From contig BFEA01000273.1 in the NCBI GenBank assembly GCA_003427395.1, forward strand, positions 951,535-1,003,836: a stretch of 52,302 nt of DNA, written 5' to 3'. How positions within the stretch are numbered: position 1 is the stretch's first letter; every line of letters begins with the position of its first letter. The position numbers and the translations under genes were made by a program. The notes under the pieces were generated by a model. That model did not search any database, was not told the DNA's origin, and saw only the letters and a list, made by a program, of their open reading frames with translations. The stretch is from Chara braunii. Lineage: Eukaryota > Streptophyta > Charophyceae > Charales > Characeae. Positions 10,518-21,609 of this stretch are shown here, in pieces.

Positions 10518-10965
10518 GTACCAGGTACTAACCTCCAGAAAGGTGGCGCCTTGATGCAGGTGCGAATGCGCTGAAGATGAAATTGGAGCTAGGGCATCAC
10601 AGGTAAATCGTCTGGTAAGTCCCCTGGCCTCCGCCTCAACGCTACTCCACTCTTGCAGCAGCGTGCTGCCTCCTAAGCTGTAGACTGATCCTAACGCAAC
10701 GCCCAGCTCTGCATAGACTACGCCCATGTTGTACTTGAATACAACTGAAGACTACCTGCAACACTGGAGTTGGACCAGCATAGTGCTGGTCTGAGCAAAG
10801 TCTCCAACTGGTGCCCAACCAATGGCAAAGTCGGTTTGTCCCTGAATGTGTCTGGCGCCTAACTCGAAACGCCGCCCAAACAATCAGTCCTGGTGGCAAA
10901 ACGAAAATGTTGACAGGGCCTAGAATTAAGACTGCTGCTGAACCTAAACTGGACCCGACAACAGA
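9870..10965. other. No gene seen; holds a (CT)37 microsatellite at 10439-10512
   Basis: The CT run is uninterrupted and gives long Leu-Ser and Arg-Glu ORFs that are artefacts. The rest (9870-10438 and 10513-10965) has no coding frame I trust. The right edge is the insertion point of the Gypsy element. Confidence 0.6.
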
Positions 10966-12008
10966 TGCAATGAACCCAGATCGTGAAGACAATCATCAAC
11001 AATGCAAGCCCAGATAAATGTCAATCAGTTGATGATTACTAATAGTCAAAATCGTAACCGGATAGAATGAGATGAGGTAATCATACACAGACGAAGAGAG
11101 ACGAGGGAGATTAGACAAAGGAGAGGAAAGTACAATGCCCACTCTTGCTTCGGGCTCCTTCCTCGATCACCACCTCAATCATCAATAGTCTGAACAGGTA
11201 TCTGAAGTAACCTCAATGTGCCACGTGGCACGTTTAATTAGTCCCTCATCAGCACTGGAGCAATGTCGACATGAAGACATGTACATATCACGATCTCTCC
11301 ACAGTCCCGATCTCCTCCCGAATGACGATAATTAGAACAACAATACAAGTCCCGTAGCCTCGCCTCGTCAGCCACAGTAGAACAATGGCAGCAGCCACGT
11401 CATCCAATAATACACGTGGCAGCGGCCACTTCAGCGACACTGCATGGCAGCTGCCGCGTCAACATGCCAAGAAGACAGGTGCAAGCCAGCCACCATGTCG
11501 GACCAGCAGCGCCTCGCCGAATCACAAATGCCAGCGTCGCCGCATCGAGCCAGTGTCGCCGCGTCGAGCCAGCGTTGAAGTCAACGCGTGAAGTCCGCAT
11601 CAACGCAAGACAGAATGAATGAATGTCAAAGCCAAGGAGTCAGCGCTTATGTAGCGTTGACGCGGGGTCTACACCCCGGATGCTGCAACCTATAGCCATC
11701 CAGATCTTGAGGCAAACCAAGGCCCAGATTGGCCTGAAACTGAATTCCCTTCGGCTTGGATGCTTATCTGCGTACCTGCGCACAACAAGCGAATGTATCC
11801 AACCAAGGGCCTGGGCTCGGTACCTTTGACTCTACAGTTGACTTTGACCCTTGAATTTCCAGTGTGCAGCATTTGGTCTCACAGCCAAACGCAGCAGAAT
11901 CAGGCCTGGGCGTGTCGTTGTCACACAGCCCAGTGCAGACCGACTCAGGTCTGCGTTGCCTAGGGCTGAGTTTTGGGCCCCAGGCTACTTCTGAACGGGG
12001 TTGCTGCA
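10966..12008 (-). repeat. 3' LTR of the Gypsy element
   Basis: This is the direct repeat of 18049-19082. On the plus strand it starts TGCAATGAACCC and ends TTGCTGCA, that is TG...CA on the minus strand. ORFs seen inside it recur in the other LTR and are not genes. Confidence 0.9.
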
Positions 12009-12047
12009 TTCCTGCCAGCCCATTTTCGAGTTCCACCGCAGAAATCT

Positions 12048-12314
12048 TTAAGACTTTAACCCTCGTTCATAAGCAACGACAATATCAGGAGCAATTTCAA
12101 GTAGTTCTCTTTTACTAAACCATCTGGCCTCAAATGGTGCCTGAGACTTAAAACGTACCTTGAACTGCTTCTGAGGTTGTCCTCGTGCTCCCGCAGAGAA
12201 GTATCCATGCACTATGATTCTATCTACTTCATATTTCCCTTCCATAGATGGTGGAATCATAGAGGGTCTATTAGGAAATATATTCCCTTCTATATAGGGT
12301 AACAGTTTGGACAC
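12048..12314 (-). pseudogene. Integrase C-terminus with chromodomain (Gypsy pol)
   Basis: The 88-residue frame is the end of the polyprotein. Residues about 28-85 follow the chromodomain plan: an initial Tyr-Glu-Val-Asp-type strand, a central QFKVRFKS strand, an EARW segment and a final helix with ELL...YE. In chromoviruses this domain binds modified histone tails and directs integration to heterochromatin. It is in the same frame as the integrase core and is separated from it only by a TAG at about 12402. The aromatic cage is only partly recognisable, so binding ability is uncertain. Confidence 0.75.
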
Positions 12315-12401
12315 GTGAAAGACAGGATATGTTTTGAGATGTGGGGGGATATCAATGCGATACGCCGGTCCCTCTACATCTCCAATTACTTTGAGAACTT
12401 C

Positions 12402-13531
12402 CTAGGGTCCAAAATAGACAGGAAGCAATTTCTGGGACACATCTTTCTCTAGTGAAAACTCTTTAGATTTTACCCAAACCAGATCACCCTCTTTAAATGT
12501 AGACGGTCGACGATGCTTGTTGGCTTGTTCAATCGTTCGTAATTGAGTTTTCCTTAGATTATTTTTAACTTTCTGAATGTCCTCCTGAAACAATATTACA
12601 TATTCTCGGGTCCCTGGGGGCAACCTAAGGAACTGGTCCCGATTTAGTACATCAATGGGACGTTTAGGTTTCCACCCTTTGTGAAGTGCATTGGGGGTTC
12701 GTCCAGTGGAAGTATGGACACTGTTGTTATATGCACTCGGAATTTTGGGTAAGTTCTCGTCCCAATCAATCGGATCGGGTCTAACATACATACGCAAAAG
12801 TTGCTGGCACAAACGGTTCATCTGTTCAGTCTGGCCATTCGTTTCGGGATGGTTCCCTGACGACATGGTCTACCGCGTGACATAAGCTTCCATCAGCTTT
12901 TGCCATGGCAGACTCTTGAACCTGACATCTCGAGGAGACACAATGGATTTAGGGAATCCATACTCAGTGACCCATCGCATCTCAAATTTCTGAATGACAA
13001 GTTTAGTATGCGCTTCTGCTGGTAAGGGAACAAACATAGCGTATTTAGAGAAACAGTCCACAACTACCATCACTTGACTGTTACCATTGCGACTTTTAAC
13101 CAGACTCGTGAAGTCAATTGAGATGACTCACCTGGTTCACTTGGTATAGGTAATGGCTTGGGAAGTCCAAAGGGATTCTCATGCGACGGCTTGTTTCTTT
13201 GACACACTAAACACATACGAACGTATGTTAGTATATCTTCTTTAAGTCCCTTCCATTCGAAACGTTCTCTGACTTCAGCATATGTTTTCTTGAAACCGAA
13301 ATGACCCTCAGAATCATGACATTCCCCAATCAACAGGCTCTTGATTTCTTCCTTATGAGGTATACACAATCTCTGCTCGGTTTGGTCAATCAAGAACAAC
13401 AACCCATCAGTCAGTCTATAGTTGGGTAGTTGGGACGGATCTCGTACAAGGATATCCATGATTGCTTTCCAGATAGGATTAGTAGTATATCCTTGGCGAA
13501 TCTGGTCTTCCAGGTCATTCCCAACATCCAA
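12402..13531 (-). pseudogene. Integrase of the Gypsy element, broken
   Basis: Three frame pieces make up the enzyme that inserts the cDNA into the genome. Piece 13070-13531 has the N-terminal HHCC zinc-binding fold (His72 and His77, Cys107 and Cys110). Piece 12870-13073 is the RNase H-fold core, with VDCFSKYAMF and the second catalytic Asp in SPRDVRF (Asp49). Piece 12402-12866 has the catalytic Glu in HPETNGQTEQ (Glu14), followed by the GPY-like region with GDLVWV. A frameshift near 13120 separates the zinc domain from the core and removes the first catalytic Asp from the frame. A TAG lies between the core pieces at about 12870. Confidence 0.9.
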
Positions 13532-13830
13532 CTAAGAGACAATTGCACCAAAGAAATCACTGCGTCGGGATAAAGCATCTGCATCCATATTTGACTTACC
13601 TTTCATAGTTTTGAGCTCAAAGTCAAAGGTGTCAATGAAGGCAGACCATCTTACCAACTTGTCAGATAGTCTAGACTGTGTTTTTATCCATTTCAGTGTT
13701 GAGTGGTTTGAATACATAGTAAAGTGTCTCCCTAGCAGGTAGTGTCTTTACGTATCCAACGCACAAACTAAGGCATAAAGTTCATGTTCGTAGGTGGAGT
13801 TGGCAAACTTCTCTGACGGCAATCGTGTAG
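13532..13830 (-). pseudogene. RNase H C-terminal half (Gypsy pol)
   Basis: This part of the Ty3-type RNase H degrades the RNA template during cDNA synthesis. The frame 13532-13717 has the YSNHSTLKW strand and ends in DADALSRR. In the family the Asn in 'SNH' is an Asp that binds metal, so this catalytic residue has been substituted; the late Asp in DADALSR is kept. The segment just upstream (about 13735-13830) lies in the same frame after a shift at about 13825 and contains one TAA near 13750. The catalytic Glu region is readable there. Confidence 0.75.
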
Positions 13831-14972
13831 ACAAACTCTATGGGCCTATAGCCCTTGCCATCATCCTGCTGGAGAACAGCGCCAATCCCATACAAACTTG
13901 CGCAGGTGGTAACAATGAAAGGCAAGGACGGGTCAACAATCTTAAGGACAGGGTAGTGAGTTAGTGCATACTTCAATTTCCGAAAGGAAGACTCACAATC
14001 CTTATCCCACAACCAAATAGTTTCTTTCTTTAACCATTTTCGCATCGGTGCAACAATCAGTGAGAAGGTCCTAACAAACTTCCTGTAGTAACTGGTTAAA
14101 CCAAGGAAAGATCGCAATTCAATTATAGACTTAGATTGTAGCCAATCTCTAATTGCTGAAATCTTTTTCTCTTCCGGCCTTAGACCTTCTTCGTTCACAC
14201 TATGTCCTAAGTATAACACTTCAGACTTAGCAAACTCAGACTTCTTGATTTTGAAGTTGCCCTCTCGCAACTTCCCTAGCACCAGACGAAGGTGCTTCTC
14301 ATGATCTTCTAGTGTCTTAATGCACACTAGAATATCATCAAGATATACAATTACGAATTTGTCTAACCATTGACGAAAGAGTTCATTCATAGACCTTTGG
14401 AAGGTCGTTGGGGCATTAGTCAGTCCGAAGGGCATTACCACAAACTCATAATGGTCATAACTCTTTCAAAATGCGGTCTTATGCTGATCATTGGGTTCCA
14501 CCTCGATCTGATGGTACCCCGACTTCAGATCAATCTTACTAAAAAACTTACAGCCCTGCAACTGGTCTAACAAGTCGTCAATTCGTGGTAGAGGTTCGAC
14601 ACTCTTAATAGTGACAACATTCAACCCTTTGTAGTCAATACGAAGACGCAACTCACCTTCCTTTTCGGGCACAAACAAGATAGGAGCACCATAAGGAGAG
14701 GAGCTAGGGCGAATCCATCCTTTTTCTGTTAAGTCTTGCAGTTGTTTTCGTAATTCCTCAAGTTCCCTAGGAGACATTCGATAAATAGGGCCCTTGGGAA
14801 TCTTACTACCAGGAATAATTTCAATGGTGTGCTTAATTGCACGCTCGGTTATTCCTGTTGGTTCAGTGAATAATTCTTTATACTCGTCTAAGAGTTTTTC
14901 AATCGAAAGGGGATAGGAAGTAGAAGATTCACCTGCTTTCTTTACCTGAACCATCATTACTTCCTGTTCCAA
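13782..14972 (-). pseudogene. Reverse transcriptase and RNase H start (Gypsy pol)
   Basis: Frame 14466-14972 carries the fingers and first palm motif, with the catalytic Asp in [12 protein letters not shown] (about residues 147-158). After a single in-frame TGA at about 14466, frame 13782-14441 continues with PFGLTNAPTTFQ (4-15) and the active-site YLDD (33-36). The tether follows, then the first RNase H strand. There the expected metal-binding Asp is Cys, in VTTCASLYGIG. All three RT carboxylates are present, so the RT core is well preserved apart from the stop. Confidence 0.95.
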
Positions 14973-14993
14973 CTTTTTCTATGAAACCATCGA

Positions 14994-15584
14994 TCAGAAT
15001 GCTGGATAACTCGTACAACAGAAAGACAAACTAGAGTCAGAGCCAGACTTATGGTACAGTTTGATAGGTTTCAATTCAGAGTGTGCATCTCGCAATTGCA
15101 CAATCTTCTCTTTGAAATTGATATCTGGGTTGAATTTCTCATTCCAGTCCATTCCCGGAATCAAATCAAAAGGTAACTTATTTTCTACAAGAACAGAAAC
15201 CTCGTGAACAATCTTCTTTCCTTCCTTGGTACGGAATCGACACTTCACACAATCAACATATTGCGAGTCAGTGATCGTGCTTTTGTCAGCTAGGATAGAC
15301 GTGATTGGTCGAGATAGATTCTTTACCTTCATTCCGAGATGCAACTTACGGATTGCTTTCTCGGATATGTAGGATCGCGTGTATCCTGAGTCCAACAGAG
15401 CACCTGCGCGGGTATGTGCAATCTCTACGTCCGCGAGTAGTAGGTCACCCTTAGACTTTGATTTCTTAGCCCACCAGCTTCTTAATGCCAACAACTCGTT
15501 ACCAAGCTCGTCAAGAGAGTCGTCCAGAGAGAGTGCATAAGACAAGTTCAGGATGTTCTGGACGATGGGCCGAAGAAGAACCAT
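14994..15584 (-). pseudogene. Retropepsin-type aspartic protease (Gypsy pol)
   Basis: This is the protease that cuts the Gag-Pol polyprotein. The active-site loop reads LLDSGYTRSYIS at about residues 62-73. The catalytic Asp-Ser-Gly is intact, but the Ala that normally follows is Tyr, which would crowd the active site. A second hydrophobic-Gly segment (LIPGMDW) is seen near residue 142, as in related plant Gypsy proteases. The frame is the same as RT but is closed by TGA and TAG at about 14980-14996. Confidence 0.85.
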
Positions 15585-15681
15585 CCTCTGCCATGCGATT
15601 CAAAGGGTTGGAAGGGATCGTAGGCGCCTTACATTCTTCTTGGTCCAAACCCTTATAACTCAGTAGGAGCAGATACTACTC

Positions 15682-17470
15682 CTACTGGCTGCACGCTTTT
15701 GGGTTCCGAATAAATGGGCACCAGGCAATCACGTGCCCTGCAATACCACACTTTAGACATTGGGCATTGTTCATTCTTTCTTGCCACAATTCCTGTGTAA
15801 TTCCCATATTCTCCCATGGCCTCGCGGCCGCAATCCTGGGATGCTCAGGAAACGAGTGTGGCTTCTTCTTCTTTCCTGGTGGTCGTGGTCCTCCCTTGTT
15901 GACCACGACAGCAGTGACTTCCCCCTTCCCAGAATCATTGCTGCTCGCCACAGCCTCGACCTCCAATGGCCACTTCTCCACAGTATCGTCGTCAAAGACG
16001 ACGAGGGTGTGGTCCTGGCGCTTTTGGCGCCAGAGTACCCGCTTACCTACGCCTGCGCCTCCTTCACCCCCATACTTTACTACAGAGGCATAAGAATTCT
16101 TTACCTGTGAAGTCATTTGCTCTCGCTGGAGATCTAAATCACGAAACTGCCTATAATTGTACTTTCCGGATTTCGATTCTGCCACGAGTTATCCACGAAT
16201 GGGCTCGGGCAGAGCGAGGGAATAGATATACAAAACTTGGCTGTCTTGCAGGTTCAATCCAAGAACCTGCAGCAACCGATCAACCTCTGAGGTCCAATGT
16301 CTTTGTCCAATGTTGGTGAGCTGGTCAAAGGCCTTATCGACCGTCGTCTTATCCAAAAAGCGTTCCTTGATCTTACCAAGGAACTGCTTCAGAGCCAATG
16401 TTCTAGCCCATTCACTAATGTCATCGAACCCTGCAGTGTTAGCTTCAGCCAATACCCATTCCTTAGCTTCCCCCCCAAGACAAGAGGTAGAGAAAGCAAC
16501 CTGGGATTCAGGTTCAATAGGGGGCGTGCTACAGTATGTCTGAATTTCCGCTATCCAGAGCAACAAGTTCTCATTCTTCTTGTTGCAAAATGTGAATGAC
16601 AATTTCATCTTCACTTTTTCTTTTCTTTTGGGCTTCTCCGGTTCCGTACTTACCTTACCCTGCGGAGAAGCTGGAGGCTGTGGAGGTGGAGAGGAGGGAG
16701 GAGAAGGAGGAGTGTTTGGTGGAGACGACGGTGGACTTGATCCCCCTCCATTAGACGTCTTATGATCCTGAGGATCAGCGGACTTCATTGCATCACTCGT
16801 CAACTTTTTAACTTGTATCTTTTCTTCCTTAACCTCTTCTTCCAGATGCTTCCCTTTCACAATATTTGTGACAGTTCGCAATCCTACAACAATTTCGTCT
16901 TACTGGCTTTGCTGTCTGTCAATCTTCTCTTCCAAGAAGGTGAGGTAAGTCATGATGTGACACAATGTCTGTGTCATATCAGTCTGTTCCTTCCCTTCTG
17001 TTCCTATCACTTGTCTCATTTCACTCACTTTATGTTCCCTTCTTAGTTCTTGTTCATGTTTCCGAGCTAGTTCTTCCTTCTTCCTTTCTTTCGTAGCCAG
17101 CGCCTCTCTTAATTGCTGGATGTTTGCGTCAATCATAGCCTCGGTCACTTCTGGTATGATTTCCCCTTTCCTAGATGACTCCATGACTTCTTCCAGCTGC
17201 TTGATAGCAAAATGGTCACGCGCCTTCCGGCATTGAGCCATCATTTTAGACACTTCGGCACCGGTAGCTACAACTTTCGCGGCCGTAATTGCTTGCTTCA
17301 GACGGTCCTCTACCGTCTTTACATCAAACAGATTACGAACGTGTCATTCAGCGTCCGGTTCGCACAGATAGAGGCAAATCATTCAACAGCTGGTTCCATC
17401 GAGCCAGTAATTCTTGTTTCTTTGTTTCCGCCTGTCTCCTAGTCTCGGGTTCGGAAGATCCTTCACCCAT
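15682..17470 (-). pseudogene. gag of the Gypsy element, with coiled coil and zinc knuckle, broken
   Basis: Gag builds the virus-like particle and packages the RNA. A start at 17470 opens a charged N-terminus (frame 17348-17470) that shifts frame near 17300. The next frame (16900-17253) is a Glu/Lys/Arg coiled coil. After a TAA at 16900, frame 16189-16881 has a Pro-rich linker and then the capsid-like helical core, with a conserved Trp segment and QFLGKIKERF. A TAA at 16189 leads into frame 15682-16185, which ends in a zinc knuckle CLKCGIAGHVIAWC of the C-X2-C-X4-H-X4-C type that binds RNA. Three of the four pieces share one frame, so the damage is mainly two point stops and one frameshift. 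Confidence 0.85.
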
Positions 17471-17552
17471 TAAGAATGTCATTGGAAAAAGAAACAAGAG
17501 TAATTTCCACACACATTGGGATACCGTCACCGTTCCAGCCAATCAGATCATG

Positions 17553-17948
17553 CCACGTCAGCAGGCAGTCACCACCTCCCAAGGACAATTGTGGTCACTT
17601 GCTTCCTACCACGTCAGCGTTCAATCCTGTCTCCTCAAGGGCACGTCAGCATCTGCAATAGACCTTGTCGCACATCAGCAGCATGAGAAGTGCCACATTA
17701 GCAACAAGGTCTTAGGACGCGGCACAACATATGCCACGTCAGCAGGGGATCACTATGCCATGTCGGTGTCGCGATCCAGCTGGCATGCGGTATCCTTTGT
17801 CTCGATCCCTACTGCCACGTCAGCAGCCTCGTAGGGGTGTCCTCTGGCCAGCGAAGTCTGTACCTCGTCAGCAAATCCGGCAGTGTCTTCTCGCCAATGA
17901 ATTATGTGCCACGTCAGCACCCCCGGCGTATCTCTTGCCACGTCATCA
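17553..17948. promoter_or_regulatory. Array of eleven CCACGTCAGCA-type motifs in the Gypsy leader
   Basis: Copies start at 17553, 17609, 17641, 17670, 17693, 17734, 17759, 17815, 17863, 17909 and 17938. Those at 17553, 17734, 17815 and 17909 are exact and the others differ by one to four bases. Spacing is irregular, from 23 to 56 bases. Read on the element's strand the motif is TGCTGACGTGG, which contains TGACGTGG, the G/C-box core recognised by plant bZIP factors. It lies between the primer site and the gag start. Further copies occur in the LTRs, for example 18528-18538 and the variant at 18469-18479. A regulatory role is inference; the array is plain in the sequence. Confidence 0.7.
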
Positions 17949-18033
17949 CCTACTCAAGACACGTGTGCATTACACTTACCTGTGCGCCACCTGGCACGTG
18001 CACACGAGTGCAATTGTCGTCGTCAGGAGAACT

Positions 18034-18047
18034 GCTCCAATACCAAA
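18034..18047 (-). other. Primer-binding site of the Gypsy element
   Basis: On the minus strand TTTGGTATTGGAGC follows the 5' LTR's CA end after one or two bases. It matches the initiator tRNA-Met site TGGTATCAGAGC with two changes. It confirms minus-strand orientation and the LTR boundary at 18049. Confidence 0.7.
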
Positions 18048-18048
18048 T

Positions 18049-19082
18049 TGCAATCAACCCAGATTGTGAAGACAATCGTCAACAATGCAAGCCCAGATAA
18101 ATGTCAATCGGCTGATGATTACTAATAGTCAAAATCGTAACCGGACAAAATGAGATGAGGTAATCATACACAGACAAAGAGAGACGAGGGAGATTAGACA
18201 AAGGAGAGGAAAGTACAATGCCCACCCCTGCTTCGGGCTCCTTCCTCAATCATCAATAGTCTGAACAAGTATCTGAAGTAACCTCAGTGCACCACATGGC
18301 ACGTCTAATTAGTCCCTCATCAGCACTGGGGCAATGTCGACATGAAGACAACAGGTATGTATCACGATCTCTCCACAGTCCCGATCTCCTCCCGAATGAC
18401 GATAATTAGAACAGCAATACAAGTCCCGTAGCCTCGCCTCGTCAGCCACAGTAGAACAATGGCAGCAGCCATGTCATCCAATAATACATGTGGCAGCGGC
18501 CACTTCAGCGGCAACGCATGGCAGCTGCCACGTCAGCATTCCAAGAGGACAGGTGCACGCCAGCCACCATGCCGGACCAGCAGCGCCTCGCCGAATCACA
18601 AATGCCAGTGTCACCGCATCGAGCCAGCGCCGCAGCGTTGAGCCAGCGTTGAAGTCAACGCGTGAAGTCAGCATCAACGCAAGACAGAATGAATGAATGT
18701 CAAAGCCAGGGAGACAGCGCTTATGTAGCGTTGACGCGGGGTCTGGACCCCGGATGCTGCAACCTGTAGCCGTCCAGATCTTGAGGCAAACAAAGGCCCA
18801 GATTGGCCTGAAACTGAATTCCCTCCAGCCTGGATGCTTGTTTGGGTACCTGCGCACAACAAGTGAGTGTATCCAACCAAGGGCCTGGGCGCGGTACCTT
18901 TGACTCTACAGTTGACTTTGACCCTTGAATTTCGAGTGTGTAGCGTTTGGTCTCACAGCCAAACGCAGCAGACTCAGGCCTGGGCGTGTCGTGGTCACAC
19001 AGCCCAGCGCAGACGGACTCAGGTCTGCGTTGCCTGGGGCTGAGTTCTGGGCCCCAGGCTACTTCTGAACGGGGTTGCTGCA
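18049..19082 (-). repeat. 5' LTR of the Gypsy element
   Basis: This is the direct-repeat partner of 10966-12008. It would carry the promoter of the element. It contains one exact CCACGTCAGCA (18528-18538) and close variants nearby. Confidence 0.9.
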
Positions 19083-19599
19083 CAGACCCTAACAGACCCC
19101 CAACCATCCCTGGTGGACCTAAAATGGACCCAATAACAGGCCCTAACAGACCCTACACCCCTAGAACCTCGTCACAGCCTCTTGTCCTACTGATCAGGCC
19201 CTGTAGGGGCTCGTGTGGGAAACCGTGTATGCCACACCTGATGCGCATGTGGTTTCCTATGCACATCGGTCAATATCCATCCTTGGGCTAGACAGATTTA
19301 ACAAGCGCCCGTTGGTCATGCCTGCGCAGCTAATTAACTGATATTGCCATGAACAGGCTGACCATAAACACCTAGGACTGGTCAAAACTAATGCACACAC
19401 TGAATATGATATTGCCATTGGCAAGCTGGCCCTCAATATTAAGGACTGGCCAACACTCATGCTCATGTGGTTCACTTGCATGCTGGTCAGTATCCATCCT
19501 TTTGCTAGACAGGTTATTTAAACCACTATTCCCTCGCTCTCTCTCCTTTTCCCATCTTTTCCAAACTTTTCGGGGTTCGGATGAGGCTCATGCAATCAG
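19083..19599. repeat. Flank of the Gypsy insertion with short internal repeats
   Basis: CAGACCCTAACAGACCC-type sequence is repeated at 19083-19170. From 19255 to 19515 the modules GGTCAATATCCATCC / GGTCAGTATCCATCC and 'GCTAGACAG...TTTAA' occur at both ends, with alternating CAGGCTGACC / AAGCTGGCCC blocks between. A segment starting TTTAACAAGCGCCCG at 19297 recurs, diverged, at 22823-22897. No gene is seen. Confidence 0.6.
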
Positions 19600-20585
19600 A
19601 CTCGCTTTCTTTTCCACTTCGCATACATGCAAACAGACGGCGATTCACACTGGCGCAGGGCACCCACTCAGAACTCAGAGATATGGCAATCGAGAAAGCA
19701 GTTCAGATGCAATTCACTTCAAAAAGGCTATGGCGCAACAGCGCGTGTACATCGCAACTCTTGTCACCACCTCCAACTGTTCACACTCACGCAACTCTTC
19801 ACAACTCTGGATAAGCCTGAATACTCCACGCACACTCACTCAATATTCCACACACACACATGCTATCAGCTGCCTCTAACCCACGATGGCTATGGCCGCT
19901 CACCACTACTGCTATGGCTACAATCTCGCTCTTCAGCCCACTTCGTCTTCAGGCAACCTGCAGACCACCTTTGCACAAGACACTGTAGCAGCGCTTCTGC
20001 ATGGCTCACGCAGCGAATGAATGAATGGCTGGGCGCTGCCTCTTGATTTATACTTCTGTAACTCGTTGGTCTGACCCTTTCCACCGGGCCCATGGTGCAC
20101 ACAGTCCTTCACGGTACTTGGTTGACTGCGCTGTGACTGACTGGGACAGTACCACTAACTGCACGGGATTGCACTGCCAACTCGATGCAGTCGCACTGCG
20201 GACGCAGTGCTGTTGGGCTCACCACTTGCCCACTTGCCTCTGGCTAAACGTGAGACACTTCGAAAGGCCACTTCCGGACCTTCCGGAAGTCTGTGGACTT
20301 GGCCTTTCGAGGACTGTAGCAGCTACGACCTTGACCTTTCAGGACATCTACACCTACGACCTCTACAGAGCTGTGACCCCTACTCGACAGATCTACAGAT
20401 CGAACCCCTACAACTACACAGACCTACGACAGATTACTCAACTACCAAAATACAGGTCACGGGTTCAAACACTGGGGGGTCAACTCGATACTGTACATGG
20501 GCAAGGTAAGGTCTGGGGATCGAACTCTAGTGCCCACACCTCTGACTGCAGAAAGGTGAAAACCGTTTCACTCAGCAGTTGGACC
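19600..20585. repeat. ~1 kb dispersed repeat, copy 1
   Basis: This aligns along its length with 43748-44735. Shared landmarks are ATACATGCAAACA, CACACTGGCGCAGG, AGAGATATGG, GAATGAATGAATG, the segment ending ACTCGTTGGTCTG, CCTTCCGGAAGTCTGTGG, CAGGTCACGGGTTCAAAC and ACCGTTTC. Overlapping ORFs on both strands have no coding character. No TG/CA ends, inverted ends or target duplication could be defined, so the element class is open. A solo LTR is possible from the length. Confidence 0.75.
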
Positions 20586-21460
20586 TTGTGGGCCCATTTG
20601 AAAAACAAAAAGAAAAGCGAAGGCCATGCATGAAGTTGTGCTCACAACAAAACTCACAAGAAAGTATCTAACTACTATTGTGGCCAGTTTCACGTTCTCG
20701 TTGTTTGTTTTTCTTTTTTTCTCTTTTTTGTTTCGGTGCCCTGCCAGGGAGGCACAGTGCAGTCCGCGGGCTGCTGACACTTTGTGGAGGAGGGCATGCC
20801 CACGTATGAACTAGCTTCCCAGTCCCAAGTTCAGTTCTGATTCTTCGTTCTTTTTTTTCCTGTGGCCCTGACACCCCTGCCGCAACGCCCTCACTGAGGG
20901 CATACTCACACAACTACTTTCAGGTAGGTATCTACCTGGTCCTAGGAGACCTGTTGCGGCTACGCCCGCAATAAAAATGGAATATTTGCCAAGAAGTTGG
21001 ACTCTCTCTCTCCCTCTGTTCTCTCTTTCTCTCTCTGTCTCAAGCACACGTGCACCCATTTTTTCGGTTTGCTAGTCTTTTTTTTTTTTTTTTTTTTTTT
21101 GGGTCCCCGGACCACAGAATCAGGTATCGGTACAGATAAGACACGATGGTGGTTTTTTTTTTTTTTGGGAGAGGGGGGGCGCAGGTACTCTCTCTCTCTC
21201 TCTCTCTCCAGGTTTTCCCGCTTCTTTTATTATTTTTTTTCTTTTATTGGTAGCGCGGATCAGTCATGAAACTGATCGGAAGATATGACAATCACCGGAC
21301 AGATAATAGAATTGATGGTGGTGGGCAGAGAAGGGGCTCGTAGTTAGTTCTCTCTCTCTTGCGCGCGCGCATTGTTTTCCGTTTCTTACTTTTTGGGTCC
21401 CCTATCAGAAATGAAACGGATTGGTGAAGATAACACACGTGACAGGGCAGGTCGTAGGTT
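20586..21460. other. Simple-sequence-rich DNA, no gene
   Basis: It contains T runs (21078-21100, about 21155-21168 and 21231-21238), CT blocks near 21000-21040 and 21187-21208, and a GC run near 21362-21371. The block 'GGGTCCC...ATCAG' occurs at about 21101 and 21394 with similar downstream sequence, suggesting an old ~290-bp duplication. Confidence 0.6.
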
Positions 21461-21463
21461 CTC

Positions 21464-21539
<76 letters not shown>

Positions 21540-21575
21540 NNNNNNNNNNNNNNNNNNNNNNNNNNNNNNNNNNNN

Positions 21576-21607
<32 letters not shown>
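21461..21607. repeat. (CT)n - assembly gap - (CA)n
   Basis: A CT run (21461-21539) is followed by 36 N (21540-21575) and a CA run (21576-21607). The assembler has bridged two different microsatellites with a gap of unknown true length. ORFs with X residues are artefacts. Confidence 0.95.

Positions 21608-21609
<2 letters not shown>

Larger units (their letters stand above)
10966..19082 (-). mobile_element. Full-length but dead Ty3/Gypsy chromovirus, 8.1 kb
   Basis: LTRs of 1043 and 1034 bp flank a 6.04 kb interior that reads, on the minus strand, primer site, leader, gag with coiled coil and zinc knuckle, protease, reverse transcriptase, RNase H, integrase and chromodomain. This domain order with integrase last defines Ty3/Gypsy, and the C-terminal chromodomain places it among chromoviruses. 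The flanks carry CAGA at 10962-10965 and again at 19083-19086, a 4-bp target duplication. The coding region has at least six in-frame stops and about three frameshifts, so it cannot make a working polyprotein. In the first ~190 bases the two LTRs differ at roughly nine positions by eye, mostly transitions, which suggests methylation-driven decay after a moderately old insertion. Confidence 0.93.

Noticed and set aside
10247-10727. Leu-Ser and Arg-Glu repeat ORFs
   Set aside because: They are translations of the (CT)37 run.
17553-17948. Could the CCACGTCAGCA copies be a CRISPR-like or tandem satellite array?
   Set aside because: The motif is only 11 bases, spacing varies twofold, and the spacers are unrelated to each other; it fits scattered binding sites better.
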